Numbered from the stretch's first letter, positions 31,998-41,173 are shown. The stretch is 64,000 nucleotides of DNA from CALJFL01 sp964590005 (GCA_964590005.1 CAZPVJ010000175.1:31304-95303); one strand, 5' to 3'. The notes: generated by a model not told the origin, from the letters alone. Numbers and translations are program-made.

Positions 31998-33365
31998 TCA
32001 GCTTCGCCTGCCCTCAATGTAATCGTCGACCAGTTCGTGCAGGCGAGATACTCGACCTTCCTGTCCGGCGAGGTAAGAACCCTGGTAACCCCGTGAACGC
32101 ATGGCGCGTTGTTGCCCGGGGAAAATGGCCATGTCCTGGTCTATGGTCAGGCCCATCGATTTTTCTCCCGGCTCAAACAGTTCATGTTCGACCACCTCAT
32201 CGCGCCCCACGATACCGGCTGTCGTTCGAACGGGCTCGGTAACACCCTCGGGTGCGGGCGCATACCACCAGTTGTCAAACAGGCACTTTTCAGGATCTGT
32301 CGGGTGTGGTCTCGCGCGCAGAAAATGAAAGCCGTCTACCCAGACAGACACCGCAAAATTCGGGAACAGTGTGTAGTGATAGGCATCCGTCAGCTGACTG
32401 TCATTAAGGTTGTTGAAATAGGTGTAGCCGCGTTCGGGGCCCAACTTTCTGCGGGCTTGCTGCAAGGCCTCACGGGTATCCTCGCCACGACCGGTAAAGT
32501 CCTCTGGGTCCAGTCCCCAGTCAGCGAGAACACCAGCCAATGGCTCGCCAATCTTGCCGGTTTTATCGCTGGCCGGACCGGCATAGCCGCCCAGCATGAT
32601 CATCCTATTATGCCCCTCGTCGGCCATATCAAATCGCGTGGTCTTGTAACTGGTATCGACCCCGGAGTGGATACGGAGTTTTTCAACGGCTGCGCCGGTG
32701 GGTTTGTGGACAGTATTCACGTGATAGGACTCGTTGAAGTTATCCATAATCACTTTCCAGTTAACCGGCGCGATGGTGGAACGCGCTACATAGCGCTTCC
32801 AGTTCTCGAGATCGTAGGCCGCCCAGTCATCCCATACCGGTCCCAGCCATTCCCGCAGGCTGACACAATCGGGGTTCATGTTGACCCAAATGAACCCCGC
32901 GAAGGTTTCACAGGGAATCTCAGCCAGGCGCAATTTCCCACAAGGGTTGCCCTGCGGAAAATCATCCGCGTCCTGCACAAAATCCAGTTCTCCCGACGTG
33001 GTCCAGGCCCAGCTATGGTAAGGGCAGATAAAACGGCGTACATGCCCCTTGGCCTCATTGACGAGGCGTTGCCCGCGGTGTTGGCAGACATTATAGAAAG
33101 CCTTGATACCGCCATCAGGCTGCCTGACCATAATGATAGACTCGGGCCCGACTTCCTCCTGCTGCCAATCTCCGGGATTCGGAATCTCATCGACCCGCCC
33201 CAGCAGCAACCACACTCTGGTCCACATACTGTCCCACTCTTTCTGGGCAAACTCAGCAGAGGTGTAGCGATAACCCTCAAGTTTGTGACCGCGTAATGAC
33301 TGGCCGGGCCAGTCGGGAAGATCGGGTGGCAAAGATGCGGCCAGTGGCTGACTGCTGCTTGTCAT
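31998..33365 (-). CDS. Rieske ring-hydroxylating oxygenase, alpha subunit (second of three)
   Basis: The 455-residue protein carries Rieske ligands in CQHRGQRLVN and CPYHSWAWTT and the iron-site motif NFNESYHVNTVHKP with two histidines. It differs clearly from the copy at 21101 (for instance DNFNESYHVN against EAFIESYHTV), so it is not a recent duplicate. It is alone on the minus strand, divergent from the SnoaL-like gene at 33470, and could catalyse a second hydroxylation in the same route. No electron-transfer partner is adjacent. Confidence 0.92.
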   Translation of the reverse strand: MTSSSQPLAASLPPDLPDWPGQSLRGHKLEGYRYTSAEFAQKEWDSMWTRVWLLLGRVDEIPNPGDWQQEEVGPESIIMVRQPDGGIKAFYNVCQHRGQRLVNEAKGHVRRFICPYHSWAWTTSGELDFVQDADDFPQGNPCGKLRLAEIPCETFAGFIWVNMNPDCVSLREWLGPVWDDWAAYDLENWKRYVARSTIAPVNWKVIMDNFNESYHVNTVHKPTGAAVEKLRIHSGVDTSYKTTRFDMADEGHNRMIMLGGYAGPASDKTGKIGEPLAGVLADWGLDPEDFTGRGEDTREALQQARRKLGPERGYTYFNNLNDSQLTDAYHYTLFPNFAVSVWVDGFHFLRARPHPTDPEKCLFDNWWYAPAPEGVTEPVRTTAGIVGRDEVVEHELFEPGEKSMGLTIDQDMAIFPGQQRAMRSRGYQGSYLAGQEGRVSRLHELVDDYIEGRRS

Positions 33366-33469
33366 AGTAATTTCCTGTGAGTTTTTGGGTTCATACGTTT
33401 ACCGGGACCGTCCACCTAATAATAGCTGCTAGACTGATCTTTTCTATCATCTGATTACCGGAGTCTTTC

Positions 33470-33880
33470 ATGTCGGACACCTATGCGCTAGACCGTATCG
33501 CACTGCAGGATCTTATGCTCGACTACGCCGCCGCCGTTGATACCCGCGACCAGGCGCGCTATCGCAAGTGTTTTACCGAGGATGTGACAGTGCACAATTT
33601 CGGCGAGGAGACCTACGTCGGTCGTGATACCTGGGTTGACTACGTCTGGGGCGCGTTGGCGCAGTACACGTCGACCCAACACCTGCTCGGGCCGCAACTC
33701 GCCACTATCGAAGGTCAGCACGCCTACACCCGCAGTGACGTCCAGGCACTGCATTTTCTCGCCGATGGCGGCGGACGGTTTACCCTCTGGGGAAGCTATC
33801 TGACCGATATGCGCATGGAGGGTGGATCGTGGAGAATCTGTCGTCACGAGTTATCCATCTGCGGTACTAGCACCGATTGA
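33470..33880 (+). CDS. SnoaL-like / NTF2-like fold protein
   Basis: The 136-residue protein starts with the typical helix IALQDLMLDYAAAVDTRDQARYR, followed by CFTEDVTVHNFGEETYVGRD and a C-terminal sheet with ALHFLADGGGRFTLWGSYLTD and GSWRICRHEL. The fold is shared by small subunits of ring-hydroxylating oxygenases, dehydratases and ketosteroid isomerases. Placement next to a Rieske alpha subunit gene, but on the other strand, makes a beta-like or isomerase/dehydratase role possible; the length and lack of a partner operon favour a stand-alone enzyme. Confidence 0.78.
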   Translation: MSDTYALDRIALQDLMLDYAAAVDTRDQARYRKCFTEDVTVHNFGEETYVGRDTWVDYVWGALAQYTSTQHLLGPQLATIEGQHAYTRSDVQALHFLADGGGRFTLWGSYLTDMRMEGGSWRICRHELSICGTSTD

Positions 33881-33900
33881 ATGCGCTGCCACGCGCTTGG

Positions 33901-34689
33901 TTATTTGCCTTTGAACTCTGGTTCCCTACCCTCTTCATAGGCTGCAATCGCCTCCTTGTGATCCTCGCTGGGCCGGGTAATCAACATGTGGGATGACACC
34001 ATATCGAGATGTGTGTGCAAATCCATGGCCTGGCTCTGGCGCACAGCGCGCTTTACCAGCGCCATCGCCAGCGGCGCCCGCCTGGAGATCTTGTGAGCGA
34101 ACTCCAGACTTTGCTCCAGGCATTCCCCGTCTTCGAATACCTGGTTTACCAGGCCAATGGCCCTGGCCTCCTCGGCTGTAATCGGCTCAGCGGCAAAAAA
34201 TAACTCCAACGCCTTGGCCTCACCCACGATTCGCGGCAGGTAATAGCTGCCGCCATTGCCCGGCACCAACCCGAAGGCGGTATAGCTCACCCTGAAGGTA
34301 GCGCTACGCGCGGCAAAACGCAGATCGCATTGCAGACTGACATCTACCCCGGCGCCAGACGCCAGACCATTCACGGCAGCAATGACCGGCTTATCGATCT
34401 CCGCCAGCTTTTTGGGGATTCGATGAAGACGCTGCCAGAACTGCTCTTTGATCTGCACCGGTGTCGGTGCGGTGTGCGCACCTAGCCGTGTTGTATCGCC
34501 ACCGCGACAAAACGCCTCACCCGCTCCGGTAATCACAATCGCGGCGATGCGCTTGTCTGCCCGACACTCTTCCAGGGCATCCACCCAGGGTGAGAGCATT
34601 TCCTCATTAATCGCATTTAAGACCTCGGGGCGGTTGAGGGTTATGACAGCGACCTTCTCATGCCTGTCCAGCGTTATCACGTCAGTCAT
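33901..34689 (-). CDS. Enoyl-CoA hydratase/isomerase family protein
   Basis: The 262-residue crotonase has the oxyanion-hole motif NGLASGAGVDVSLQCDLRFAA and GLVPGNGGSYYLPRIVG. Comparing with the two catalytic glutamates of mitochondrial enoyl-CoA hydratase, the second is kept (ALELFFAAEPI) but the first appears replaced by tyrosine (VSYTAFGLVPG). This is found in isomerases and other crotonases that do not hydrate, so the reaction is uncertain. It is convergent with the SnoaL-like gene and divergent from the SDR at 34817. Confidence 0.87.
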   Translation of the reverse strand: MTDVITLDRHEKVAVITLNRPEVLNAINEEMLSPWVDALEECRADKRIAAIVITGAGEAFCRGGDTTRLGAHTAPTPVQIKEQFWQRLHRIPKKLAEIDKPVIAAVNGLASGAGVDVSLQCDLRFAARSATFRVSYTAFGLVPGNGGSYYLPRIVGEAKALELFFAAEPITAEEARAIGLVNQVFEDGECLEQSLEFAHKISRRAPLAMALVKRAVRQSQAMDLHTHLDMVSSHMLITRPSEDHKEAIAAYEEGREPEFKGK

Positions 34690-34816
34690 AGATACTTCAT
34701 GCGCCTCCGGTTATTGTCGTTTCAGGCAAACACAGTGTAGCAGTACGGCGTTAGCCGACTTTGCGCGAGTAAGGCGCTATGGTATTAGTAGCGCGACTCC
34801 CGGCAAGGAAAACCCG

Positions 34817-35617
34817 ATGTTCGAAAACCCTTCTTCTATCCTGATCACCGGTGCATCCAGCGGTATCGGTAAAGCGCTGGCTGAACACTATGCAGCCGAC
34901 GGCATTACCTTGTTTCTCGGCGGCAGAAACAGCGCGCGGCTGACAGAAATTGCCAATCGCTGCAGTGCGCTTGGGGCGGAGGTCCACACCTGGGTGGGTG
35001 ACGTCACCGACGATGAGGGAATGAAACAATGGATTGTCGCCAGCGATGAGCAATGCCCCCTCAATCTGGTTATCGCCAACGCTGGCGTTGCGCTTGGAGC
35101 CGCCCGCGTTGAGGGCCTGCACCAGGCTGCGATCGACTCCTTCGACGCCAACGTGGTGGGCATGTTCAATACCGTACACCCGGCGCTGGAACGCATGTCC
35201 CTGCGCAGACCCTACCCGGTAAAAAATGCCCAGGTAGCTGTTATGAGCTCTGTCATGGGCTACGCCGGCATGGCCAGGTCCCCCGCTTACTCCTCTTCGA
35301 AGGCCGCCGCCAAACACTACGGCCAGGCGCTGCGCGGCGCATTCCGCGCGATGGGTATAGGCGTTACCGTGATTTGCCCGGGCTATGTGAGCACCGAACT
35401 GACCAGCCGCAACACCTCGCCCATGCCGTTCGTGATGTCTGCCGAAAAAGCGGCCGGCATCATCGCCCGTGGTCTGGCCAAAAACAAGGCACGCATAACC
35501 TTCCCCTGGCAGATGACGCTACTGGCGCGCGTTGTGATTAACCTGCCCAACCTGCTGGTTGATAGGCTCAATCAACCCTGGGGGGCGCCACGCCTGGAAA
35601 AAACTGAGTTGCAGTAA
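34817..35617 (+). CDS. SDR-family oxidoreductase
   Basis: The ATG at 34817 follows an AAGGAA ribosome site at a good distance. A long in-frame extension back to 34448 lies inside the enoyl-CoA hydratase gene on the other strand and is not real. The 266-residue protein has ILITGASSGIGKALAEHYA, NAGVALGAARVEGL, the catalytic serine SSVMGYAGMA and PAYSSSKAAAKHYG (YxxxK). The C-terminus is hydrophobic (LLARVVINLPNLLVDRL), perhaps a membrane-associated end. Substrate unknown. Confidence 0.88.
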   Translation: MFENPSSILITGASSGIGKALAEHYAADGITLFLGGRNSARLTEIANRCSALGAEVHTWVGDVTDDEGMKQWIVASDEQCPLNLVIANAGVALGAARVEGLHQAAIDSFDANVVGMFNTVHPALERMSLRRPYPVKNAQVAVMSSVMGYAGMARSPAYSSSKAAAKHYGQALRGAFRAMGIGVTVICPGYVSTELTSRNTSPMPFVMSAEKAAGIIARGLAKNKARITFPWQMTLLARVVINLPNLLVDRLNQPWGAPRLEKTELQ

Positions 35618-35629
35618 CCGAGTTTTACA

Positions 35630-35724
35630 GGCCGCACCTGAGCCGGCCGCACCTGGCCGGCCGCACCTGGCCGGCCGCACCTATGCAGGCCGCACCTAAG
35701 CCGGCCGCACCTATGCAGGCCGCC
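35630..35724. repeat. Tandem 14-15 bp GC-rich repeat with internal hairpins
   Basis: Six copies of GGCCGCACCT, starting at 35630, 35645, 35659, 35673, 35688 and 35703, plus a partial copy at 35718, have periods of 14 or 15 bases. Adjacent units form CCGGCC-GCACCT-GGCCGG hairpins (35643-35660 and 35657-35674). It lies between two convergent genes and runs into the last codons and stop of the carotenoid oxygenase (stop at 35711-35713), so it may have arisen by slippage from that end. It may also serve as a terminator, but there is no T-run. Confidence 0.85.
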
Positions 35725-37132
35725 ATGTACCATGGAAGGAGACGGGGACGCGGTGTGATACCCAGGCTTTTCCCATTGGGCCGGCGCTGATGTTCTGGGC
35801 GTCGAACACACACAGTGCGCTGGTGTTCGTGGGGATATCGTAAACGCAACACAGCACGTAACCCTCTCCTTCAGCGGCGTCGGCACTGCGCGGCACGAAC
35901 ATCGGTTCTGCCACATAACCATGCTCAAACGCGTAACTGTCCGCGGTATGGTTCTTCACGTCAAAGTGCACGATAGCGTTGTAAACCACATCACTGTCCG
36001 GAATACGCGCCGGAATACTGCGATCCGAGGAGGTATACCAACCGTGCTGGTAATCGCGCATGGCAAAGCGTGGATCAATTACCGGGAATTCAGCACCGTG
36101 ATCTGCCAGGTAATTCATTTTTACGCGTGGGTTGGCCTCGTTCAGGTCTATCGTCCAGCGCGCCAGCGAGGGGTGGATATTAGGCGGGGTCGGCGTACCG
36201 TCGGCCATCGGAAACAAGGGCGGCGAATCAAAATGACAGGCCTCCAGCGTAATCACCCCATCTTTGTCCCTGGCATTCATAAAGTGGAAAACATAGCAGG
36301 CATCACCTTCCAGCCAAACGATGTCCTCGGGTGTTCCTGTGCGCGGCATCACGCCGACCTGGGTCGCCCGCTCCGGCTCCCAGGCAAAGGGTGGCTTGCC
36401 TTCCATGGCTCGCCCTAAATCGCCGGTTATTGGCATAACCGGAAAGAGTATGTAGTTCTCGGTGACGGCAAAGTCGTGGACCATCGCCGAATAGGGTGCC
36501 TTGAACAGGTGGGATTCAACCATGTGGCCGTCACGGTTAACGCGGTACAGGCCGAGGTCATCGGAGAATGGACCACTCGCCATGTAGGCGTGGAATAGCA
36601 TGTCGCCATTCACCGGGTCTATCTTGGGATGGGCCGACATGGTCGTCGTCAACTTGCCATAAAAGCTCCAGGCGCCGTGCGATTCCAGGGTCACCGGGTC
36701 CATTTCGAACGGCAGGTGACCCTCTTCCAGCAACAACAGCCTATCACCGTGATAGACCACTGAAGTATTGGCCACGCCCTCTTTATCCGTCAGCACAAAA
36801 TCGAGGTATTTAGGATCGGTTTCCAGCGGATTCATGCCGCTGAACATGGACTCCCCGACACGCTGCTCGATTTTGAATCGCTCGGTGCGCGCCCATCGGT
36901 TCATGTGGCTCACCCGGCCATCGTCAAACCCGAAGGCGTGAATCATCCCGTCGCCGGTAAAGAAGTGGTACTCGTTCTTCGGTGGGACCTGTGGATTGGG
37001 ACCATTCCGGTAAAAGGTCCCGTTAAGTTCCCTGGGAATTTCACCCTCTATCACCAGGTCGGGAGCCGTACACTCAGTGGTCAAGGGCTCATAATAGCCC
37101 TTCAGAAATTCGTTATCTGGCCACGGTTTCAT
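35711..37132 (-). CDS. Carotenoid cleavage oxygenase family protein (second of three)
   Basis: The 473-residue protein has the four iron-binding histidine regions: TMSAHPKIDPVNGDM, MVHDFAVTENYILFPV, CYVFHFMNARDKDG and the C-terminal SFHGTWRPA. An N-terminal YEPLTTECTAPDLVIEGEIP and GTFYRNGPNPQVPPKNEYHF (plug strand) are typical. It is followed in the minus direction by the GC-rich repeat, which overlaps its last three codons. It lies 16 bases downstream of a close paralogue (37149), which suggests tandem duplication and a shared transcript. Substrate unknown. Confidence 0.92.
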   Translation of the reverse strand: MKPWPDNEFLKGYYEPLTTECTAPDLVIEGEIPRELNGTFYRNGPNPQVPPKNEYHFFTGDGMIHAFGFDDGRVSHMNRWARTERFKIEQRVGESMFSGMNPLETDPKYLDFVLTDKEGVANTSVVYHGDRLLLLEEGHLPFEMDPVTLESHGAWSFYGKLTTTMSAHPKIDPVNGDMLFHAYMASGPFSDDLGLYRVNRDGHMVESHLFKAPYSAMVHDFAVTENYILFPVMPITGDLGRAMEGKPPFAWEPERATQVGVMPRTGTPEDIVWLEGDACYVFHFMNARDKDGVITLEACHFDSPPLFPMADGTPTPPNIHPSLARWTIDLNEANPRVKMNYLADHGAEFPVIDPRFAMRDYQHGWYTSSDRSIPARIPDSDVVYNAIVHFDVKNHTADSYAFEHGYVAEPMFVPRSADAAEGEGYVLCCVYDIPTNTSALCVFDAQNISAGPMGKAWVSHRVPVSFHGTWRPA

Positions 37133-37148
37133 CTGGAATCAAGATCCC

Positions 37149-38579
37149 TCAGTCGCCGGGTCGCCAGGTGCCATGGAACCCTGGAGGCACACGGTGCGAC
37201 AGGTGCGCCTTGGCCAGTGGACCGCCGGCGACATTCAATGCATCGAAGATGTACAGGCTACTCAGCCGGGTGTCGAGACTGGTGACAACCGCCAGCAAGT
37301 AGCCCTCGCCCTCCGCGGCCTGCTTCGATTTCGGCACAAACAGCGCCTCGGAAACCATGGCCTGGCCACAGGAATAGCGATCTTCAGCCCGAGTCTCGTG
37401 ATCGTAGTGACCGATCGTGTTGAAGAAGTCGTCATTCTCTTGCATACCAGACGGCACATTACCGTCCGGCGAGGTGTACCAGCCGTGGCGATAAGGCTGC
37501 CCGGCGTAACGTGGATCGCACTGCGGAAACTCTGACTGGAATTCATCGATACGCTCGAACTCAACGCGGGCGTCAGCGTCGTTCATATCGATAGTCCAGC
37601 GCGTCAGGTAAGGCGTTGTCCTACCGGTAGAGCCGCCATCCGGCGTGGGAAACAGCGGTGCATGCTGCATCTGACAACCATCTACAGTGATCACACCATC
37701 GCGATCAAACGCATTCATAAAATGGAAAGTAAAGGCAATATCCATATCGAACCAGCGGACGTCTTCCGCGGTTCCACCATGCCGGGGCAAGACGCCAATG
37801 TGCATACCCTTGTCAGGCTCCCAGGCAAAGGGCGGGCCACCTTCCATAGCGCGATCCAGACTACCGGTAATAGGCATCACCGGAATCAGGATGTAGTTAT
37901 CGGTGATAACAAAGTCATGCACCATCGACGAGTAAGGCGTCTGGATAAAGATCGTCTCGGTGAGGATGCCATCGGGGTTAACTTTGTGCACCGCCACATC
38001 AGAGGAAAAGGGTGCAGTGGCCATGTAGGCAAAGAAAATCATTTCACCCGTATTGGGATCCACTTTCGGGTGCGCCGTCATCGCGGTGTGCAACTTGCCG
38101 CGGAAGTTCCAGGTGCCTATCGACTCCAGTGTATGCGGGTCGATCTCGTAGGGGGGATGGCCCTCCTCGATCGCCAGGAGACGCCCCGCGTGCCAGAGCA
38201 CGGCGGTATTGGCCAGGCCTTCTTTATCAACCAGCACGAAGTCGCTGTATTCGGGTTCACAGTCGAAGGGGTTCATGGCGTTAATCACCGCCCGCCCTTC
38301 TTTGTCCTCAATATTGAACTTGGCCGTTTTTACCCAACGGTTGCGATAGTCAATTACCCCGTTGTTAATATGAAATGCGTGCACCATCCCGTCACCGGCG
38401 AACAAATGGTAATCCCCGCGCGGCTTGAATCGTTGGTTAGGCCCATTGCGATAGAGCGTACCGCTCAAATCAGCTGGCACTTCTCCCTCAATAACCAGGT
38501 CGTGGGCATCGCATTCCATCTGGATAGGACCCCAGGGAAAGTTCAGGAATTGGTTATCGACTGGCATCGGTTCGGCCAT
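37149..38579 (-). CDS. Carotenoid cleavage oxygenase family protein (third of three)
   Basis: I start at 38579 (MAEPMPVDNQ), where GGGGGAA lies before the ATG; 22 residues more can be read in the frame but look non-coding. The 476-residue protein has AMTAHPKVDPNTGEM, MVHDFVITDNYILIPV, AFTFHFMNAFDRDG and the C-terminal GFHGTWRPGD for the four iron ligands, and GTLYRNGPNQRFKPRGDYHL near the N-terminus. It is the first gene of the minus-strand pair driven from the divergent region with the TonB receptor, near operator C. It is clearly related to the neighbour and more distantly to the copy at 24174. Confidence 0.92.
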   Translation of the reverse strand: MAEPMPVDNQFLNFPWGPIQMECDAHDLVIEGEVPADLSGTLYRNGPNQRFKPRGDYHLFAGDGMVHAFHINNGVIDYRNRWVKTAKFNIEDKEGRAVINAMNPFDCEPEYSDFVLVDKEGLANTAVLWHAGRLLAIEEGHPPYEIDPHTLESIGTWNFRGKLHTAMTAHPKVDPNTGEMIFFAYMATAPFSSDVAVHKVNPDGILTETIFIQTPYSSMVHDFVITDNYILIPVMPITGSLDRAMEGGPPFAWEPDKGMHIGVLPRHGGTAEDVRWFDMDIAFTFHFMNAFDRDGVITVDGCQMQHAPLFPTPDGGSTGRTTPYLTRWTIDMNDADARVEFERIDEFQSEFPQCDPRYAGQPYRHGWYTSPDGNVPSGMQENDDFFNTIGHYDHETRAEDRYSCGQAMVSEALFVPKSKQAAEGEGYLLAVVTSLDTRLSSLYIFDALNVAGGPLAKAHLSHRVPPGFHGTWRPGD

Positions 38580-38635
38580 GGTGTTCCCCCGTTTTTCTAG
38601 TTTTAAGTGCGACCGTACAGTAACTCCCAAATTAA

Positions 38636-38680
38636 AATCAGTCAATTCTGTTTGTTTTTAAAACTGTCATTTGGTAGTGT
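38636..38680 (+). promoter_or_regulatory. Regulon operator copy C with overlapping promoter
   Basis: AATCAG-N6-CTGTTT at 38636-38653 is followed by TTGTTT (38652-38657) and, 17 bases later, TAGTGT (38675-38680). This promoter points to the TonB receptor at 38753. The divergent carotenoid oxygenase pair starts 57 bases from the site on the minus strand. Confidence 0.68.
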
Positions 38681-38724
38681 CGGTTTAAATACTGTCTCGC
38701 CACGGGCGAAGGCGGTTATAAGAA

Positions 38725-38740
38725 ATTGATAATTATCAAT
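38725..38740. promoter_or_regulatory. 16-bp perfect palindrome before the TonB receptor (Fur-box-like)
   Basis: ATTGATAATTATCAAT is an exact palindrome 13 bases before the receptor start and downstream of the predicted promoter. It contains overlapping GATAAT/ATTATC elements like those in Fur boxes, but it is shorter than the full consensus. It could also be an mRNA hairpin near the ribosome site. Confidence 0.45.
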
Positions 38741-38752
38741 CAGGTACATCAC

Positions 38753-41173
38753 ATGCCCAATAAGTCTCTGCTGGCAGGCGCGCTATCCCTGCTGGTTGGT
38801 ACCGCCTGCCCTACCCTGGCACAAACCCAAACGGACACCGGGGAAGCCCAACTCGTCCTCGAGGAAATTCTGGTTACAGCCAGTCGCCGGGTGGAGAACC
38901 TGCAGGAAGTCGCGATGTCCGTGTCGGCTTTCAACAGCGATTTTTTCCAGGAGACCGGCGTTAATCAATTGACCGATCTCGAGCAGTACACGCCCAACCT
39001 CAAGATCAATTCAAGCACCAGCGCTCGCACAACGTCGATTCGTATTCGCGGTATCGGCTCAGTGGGATCAAACTCCGGAATCGACCCCAGCGTGGGGGTC
39101 TTTATCGATGGCATCTACCAGGGCCGCGCGGGTATGAGCATCAGCGACCTGGTAGACGTACAGCGAGTAGAAGTCCTGCGCGGTCCGCAGGGAACCTTGT
39201 ACGGCAAGAATACGGCGGCCGGGGCCATTAGTGTGATCACTACCCTGCCCAGCACTGAATTCGAGTCCATGGTCGAGGCTAACTACGACAGCAATGAAAA
39301 ACTCGAACTGCGCGGCATGGTTAACCTGCCGCTGGGCGACTCTGGCCACGGGGTGCGCCTGTCGGGTTTCACGGTCGACGGCGACCACCTTTACAAAAAT
39401 ACATTCACCGGTGACGGTCTCAACGACGCTAACAAGTACGGTGGCCGTGCTCGCCTGCTGCTGGACCTGCAAGGTGAAAGTTCCACCGATGGTTTCGGTG
39501 AACTCGTGTTCACCCTGGATTACACCAAGGAGGATACCGATTGCTGCGCTATAGCGGTGAGTGACTACACGGGCTTATCAACCTTGAATGCACCGTTGAC
39601 CAACAATCCCTCAGCCGCCCTGCAGGCAGAGCTCGGGCTAAACGCGCTGGGCAACCCGATTCTGGAGTACTTCGCCTTTGAAGACACCGAGGGTTTCTCT
39701 CCGCCGCGGGCCAACCCCTTTGGGGACAAGTACTGGCTTAACATTACCCCTACCAACGAGGTCGAAGTCGGGGGTATAGCAGTTGAGTGGAACCGCGATC
39801 TCGAAAATGGCAACGCTATTACTTTCCTGAATGCCTGGCGCTACTACGAGTCCACCAGCGACTATGACGGAGACTTCACGGCTTACGAGGCAGTCAGCGC
39901 TTCCGATACGGTCGACCTGGATCAGTACTCCTCGGAGTTACGCATCACCTCGGGTGGCGGCGAAACCTTTGATTACCAGGCCGGGCTTTACGCCTATTAT
40001 TCGGAGTTTGACTCTCTGGGCACCTTCACCCAGGAAGAACCCCTGGTCGACAATACGCTGATAACCGGTGGCCTCACCCTGGGTTTTTTCTTCCCGGATG
40101 GATCCACCAACTTCGACACCAATCTCTACACAACGACCAGCTACGCCGCCTTTGGCCAGCTTACCTGGAACGTGACGGACGCACTCAGCGCAACCCTGGG
40201 CCTGCGCTATACCTATGAGAAGAAAGAGCGAGAGGGTTCACAGTTAACAGAGCCCAGCTTTTTCCTCGACATCCCGCCGGTCGCAGGCCCGGACATTTTC
40301 TATGATGACGACCGCAGCGACTCCGATGTATCACCGGCGCTCAACGTCCGGTACTTCTTCAACCCGGACCTTATGGGCTATGCCTCGGTGAGCCGCGGCT
40401 TCAAGTCAGGCGGCTACAACCAGCGCCGGGAGGTTACCGGATCAAACGGCGAATTCGACGAGGAAATTGCCACCAACTACGAGATTGGCTGGAAGAGTTC
40501 CTGGGGCAATCGTCGCCTGCAATTTAACGGCACGTTCTTTTATGTCGATTACGAGGACTTCCAGTCCGAAACATTCAATGGCGCCACCCTGCTGGTAACC
40601 AATGCCGGCGATATGGAAAGCTATGGAACGGAACTGGAGCTGGTATTTATCCCCATCGCGGATATGACACTGGGCACAGCGATTGGCTACACCAAGGCCG
40701 AGTACGGCGCCTTTGACAACGGACAGTGCACCGTCGAGCAGACGTTCTACCAGTACTATATAGAAGATGGAGCCCAGACCGGATCGCCCGGGACCGCCAG
40801 CAACTGCACCCAGGACCTCGCCGGTGAGCCACTGGATAACTCACCGGAGTGGACCGTCAGCTCTTACCTGCAATACGACATGGGTATCGGAGAGAACCTG
40901 GTTGGCGTCGCGCGACTGGAGCACAGTTATATCGACAGCTACTACCTGGACCAGGACCTGGATCCGCACCTGAAAAACGACTCGGTCAACCTGGTCAACC
41001 TGCGCTTTACACTGACCAACCAGAATCGGGACTGGGAAGCCATACTCTGGGGTCGCAACATGCTCGACGAGGAGTACTATTCCTTTGGCATCGACATCCC
41101 AACGGTGGGGGGCTTCGCTGGGGTGGTGGCACCTGAGGCGACTTACGGCATCACCCTGAGGATGTTCAACTAG
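38753..41173 (+). CDS. TonB-dependent outer-membrane receptor of the catabolic island
   Basis: I start at the ATG at 38753 (MPNKSLLAGALSLLVGTACP), where a signal peptide begins; an upstream TTG in frame lies in the palindrome. The 806-residue protein has a TonB box-like LEEILVTASRRVENLQE, plug landmarks TSIRIRGIGSVGSNSGIDPS and VEVLRGPQGTLYGKNTAAGA, and a barrel ending GITLRMFN with a terminal aromatic. It is a typical large receptor of the kind used for hydrophobic compounds. Sharing a promoter region and operator with carotenoid oxygenases suggests that it imports the island's substrate. Confidence 0.92.
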   Translation: MPNKSLLAGALSLLVGTACPTLAQTQTDTGEAQLVLEEILVTASRRVENLQEVAMSVSAFNSDFFQETGVNQLTDLEQYTPNLKINSSTSARTTSIRIRGIGSVGSNSGIDPSVGVFIDGIYQGRAGMSISDLVDVQRVEVLRGPQGTLYGKNTAAGAISVITTLPSTEFESMVEANYDSNEKLELRGMVNLPLGDSGHGVRLSGFTVDGDHLYKNTFTGDGLNDANKYGGRARLLLDLQGESSTDGFGELVFTLDYTKEDTDCCAIAVSDYTGLSTLNAPLTNNPSAALQAELGLNALGNPILEYFAFEDTEGFSPPRANPFGDKYWLNITPTNEVEVGGIAVEWNRDLENGNAITFLNAWRYYESTSDYDGDFTAYEAVSASDTVDLDQYSSELRITSGGGETFDYQAGLYAYYSEFDSLGTFTQEEPLVDNTLITGGLTLGFFFPDGSTNFDTNLYTTTSYAAFGQLTWNVTDALSATLGLRYTYEKKEREGSQLTEPSFFLDIPPVAGPDIFYDDDRSDSDVSPALNVRYFFNPDLMGYASVSRGFKSGGYNQRREVTGSNGEFDEEIATNYEIGWKSSWGNRRLQFNGTFFYVDYEDFQSETFNGATLLVTNAGDMESYGTELELVFIPIADMTLGTAIGYTKAEYGAFDNGQCTVEQTFYQYYIEDGAQTGSPGTASNCTQDLAGEPLDNSPEWTVSSYLQYDMGIGENLVGVARLEHSYIDSYYLDQDLDPHLKNDSVNLVNLRFTLTNQNRDWEAILWGRNMLDEEYYSFGIDIPTVGGFAGVVAPEATYGITLRMFN

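Noticed and set aside
32109..33296. 395-residue plus-strand frame opposite the second Rieske gene
   Set aside because: Antisense shadow; the minus strand has intact Rieske and iron-site motifs.
33425..33460. CTGATT half-site before the SnoaL-like gene as a sixth regulon operator
   Set aside because: The partner arm AAnCAG is missing at the six-base spacing, so it does not fit the consensus.
34448..34816. Long in-frame extension of the SDR at 34817
   Set aside because: It is antisense to the enoyl-CoA hydratase gene and the ATG at 34817 has a good ribosome site.
35630..35724. Repeat array as a CRISPR
   Set aside because: Units are 14-15 bases with 4-5 base linkers, far too short for CRISPR repeats and spacers, and no cas genes are present.
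37662..38600. 312-residue plus-strand frame opposite the third carotenoid oxygenase
   Set aside because: Antisense shadow of a gene with all four iron histidines.
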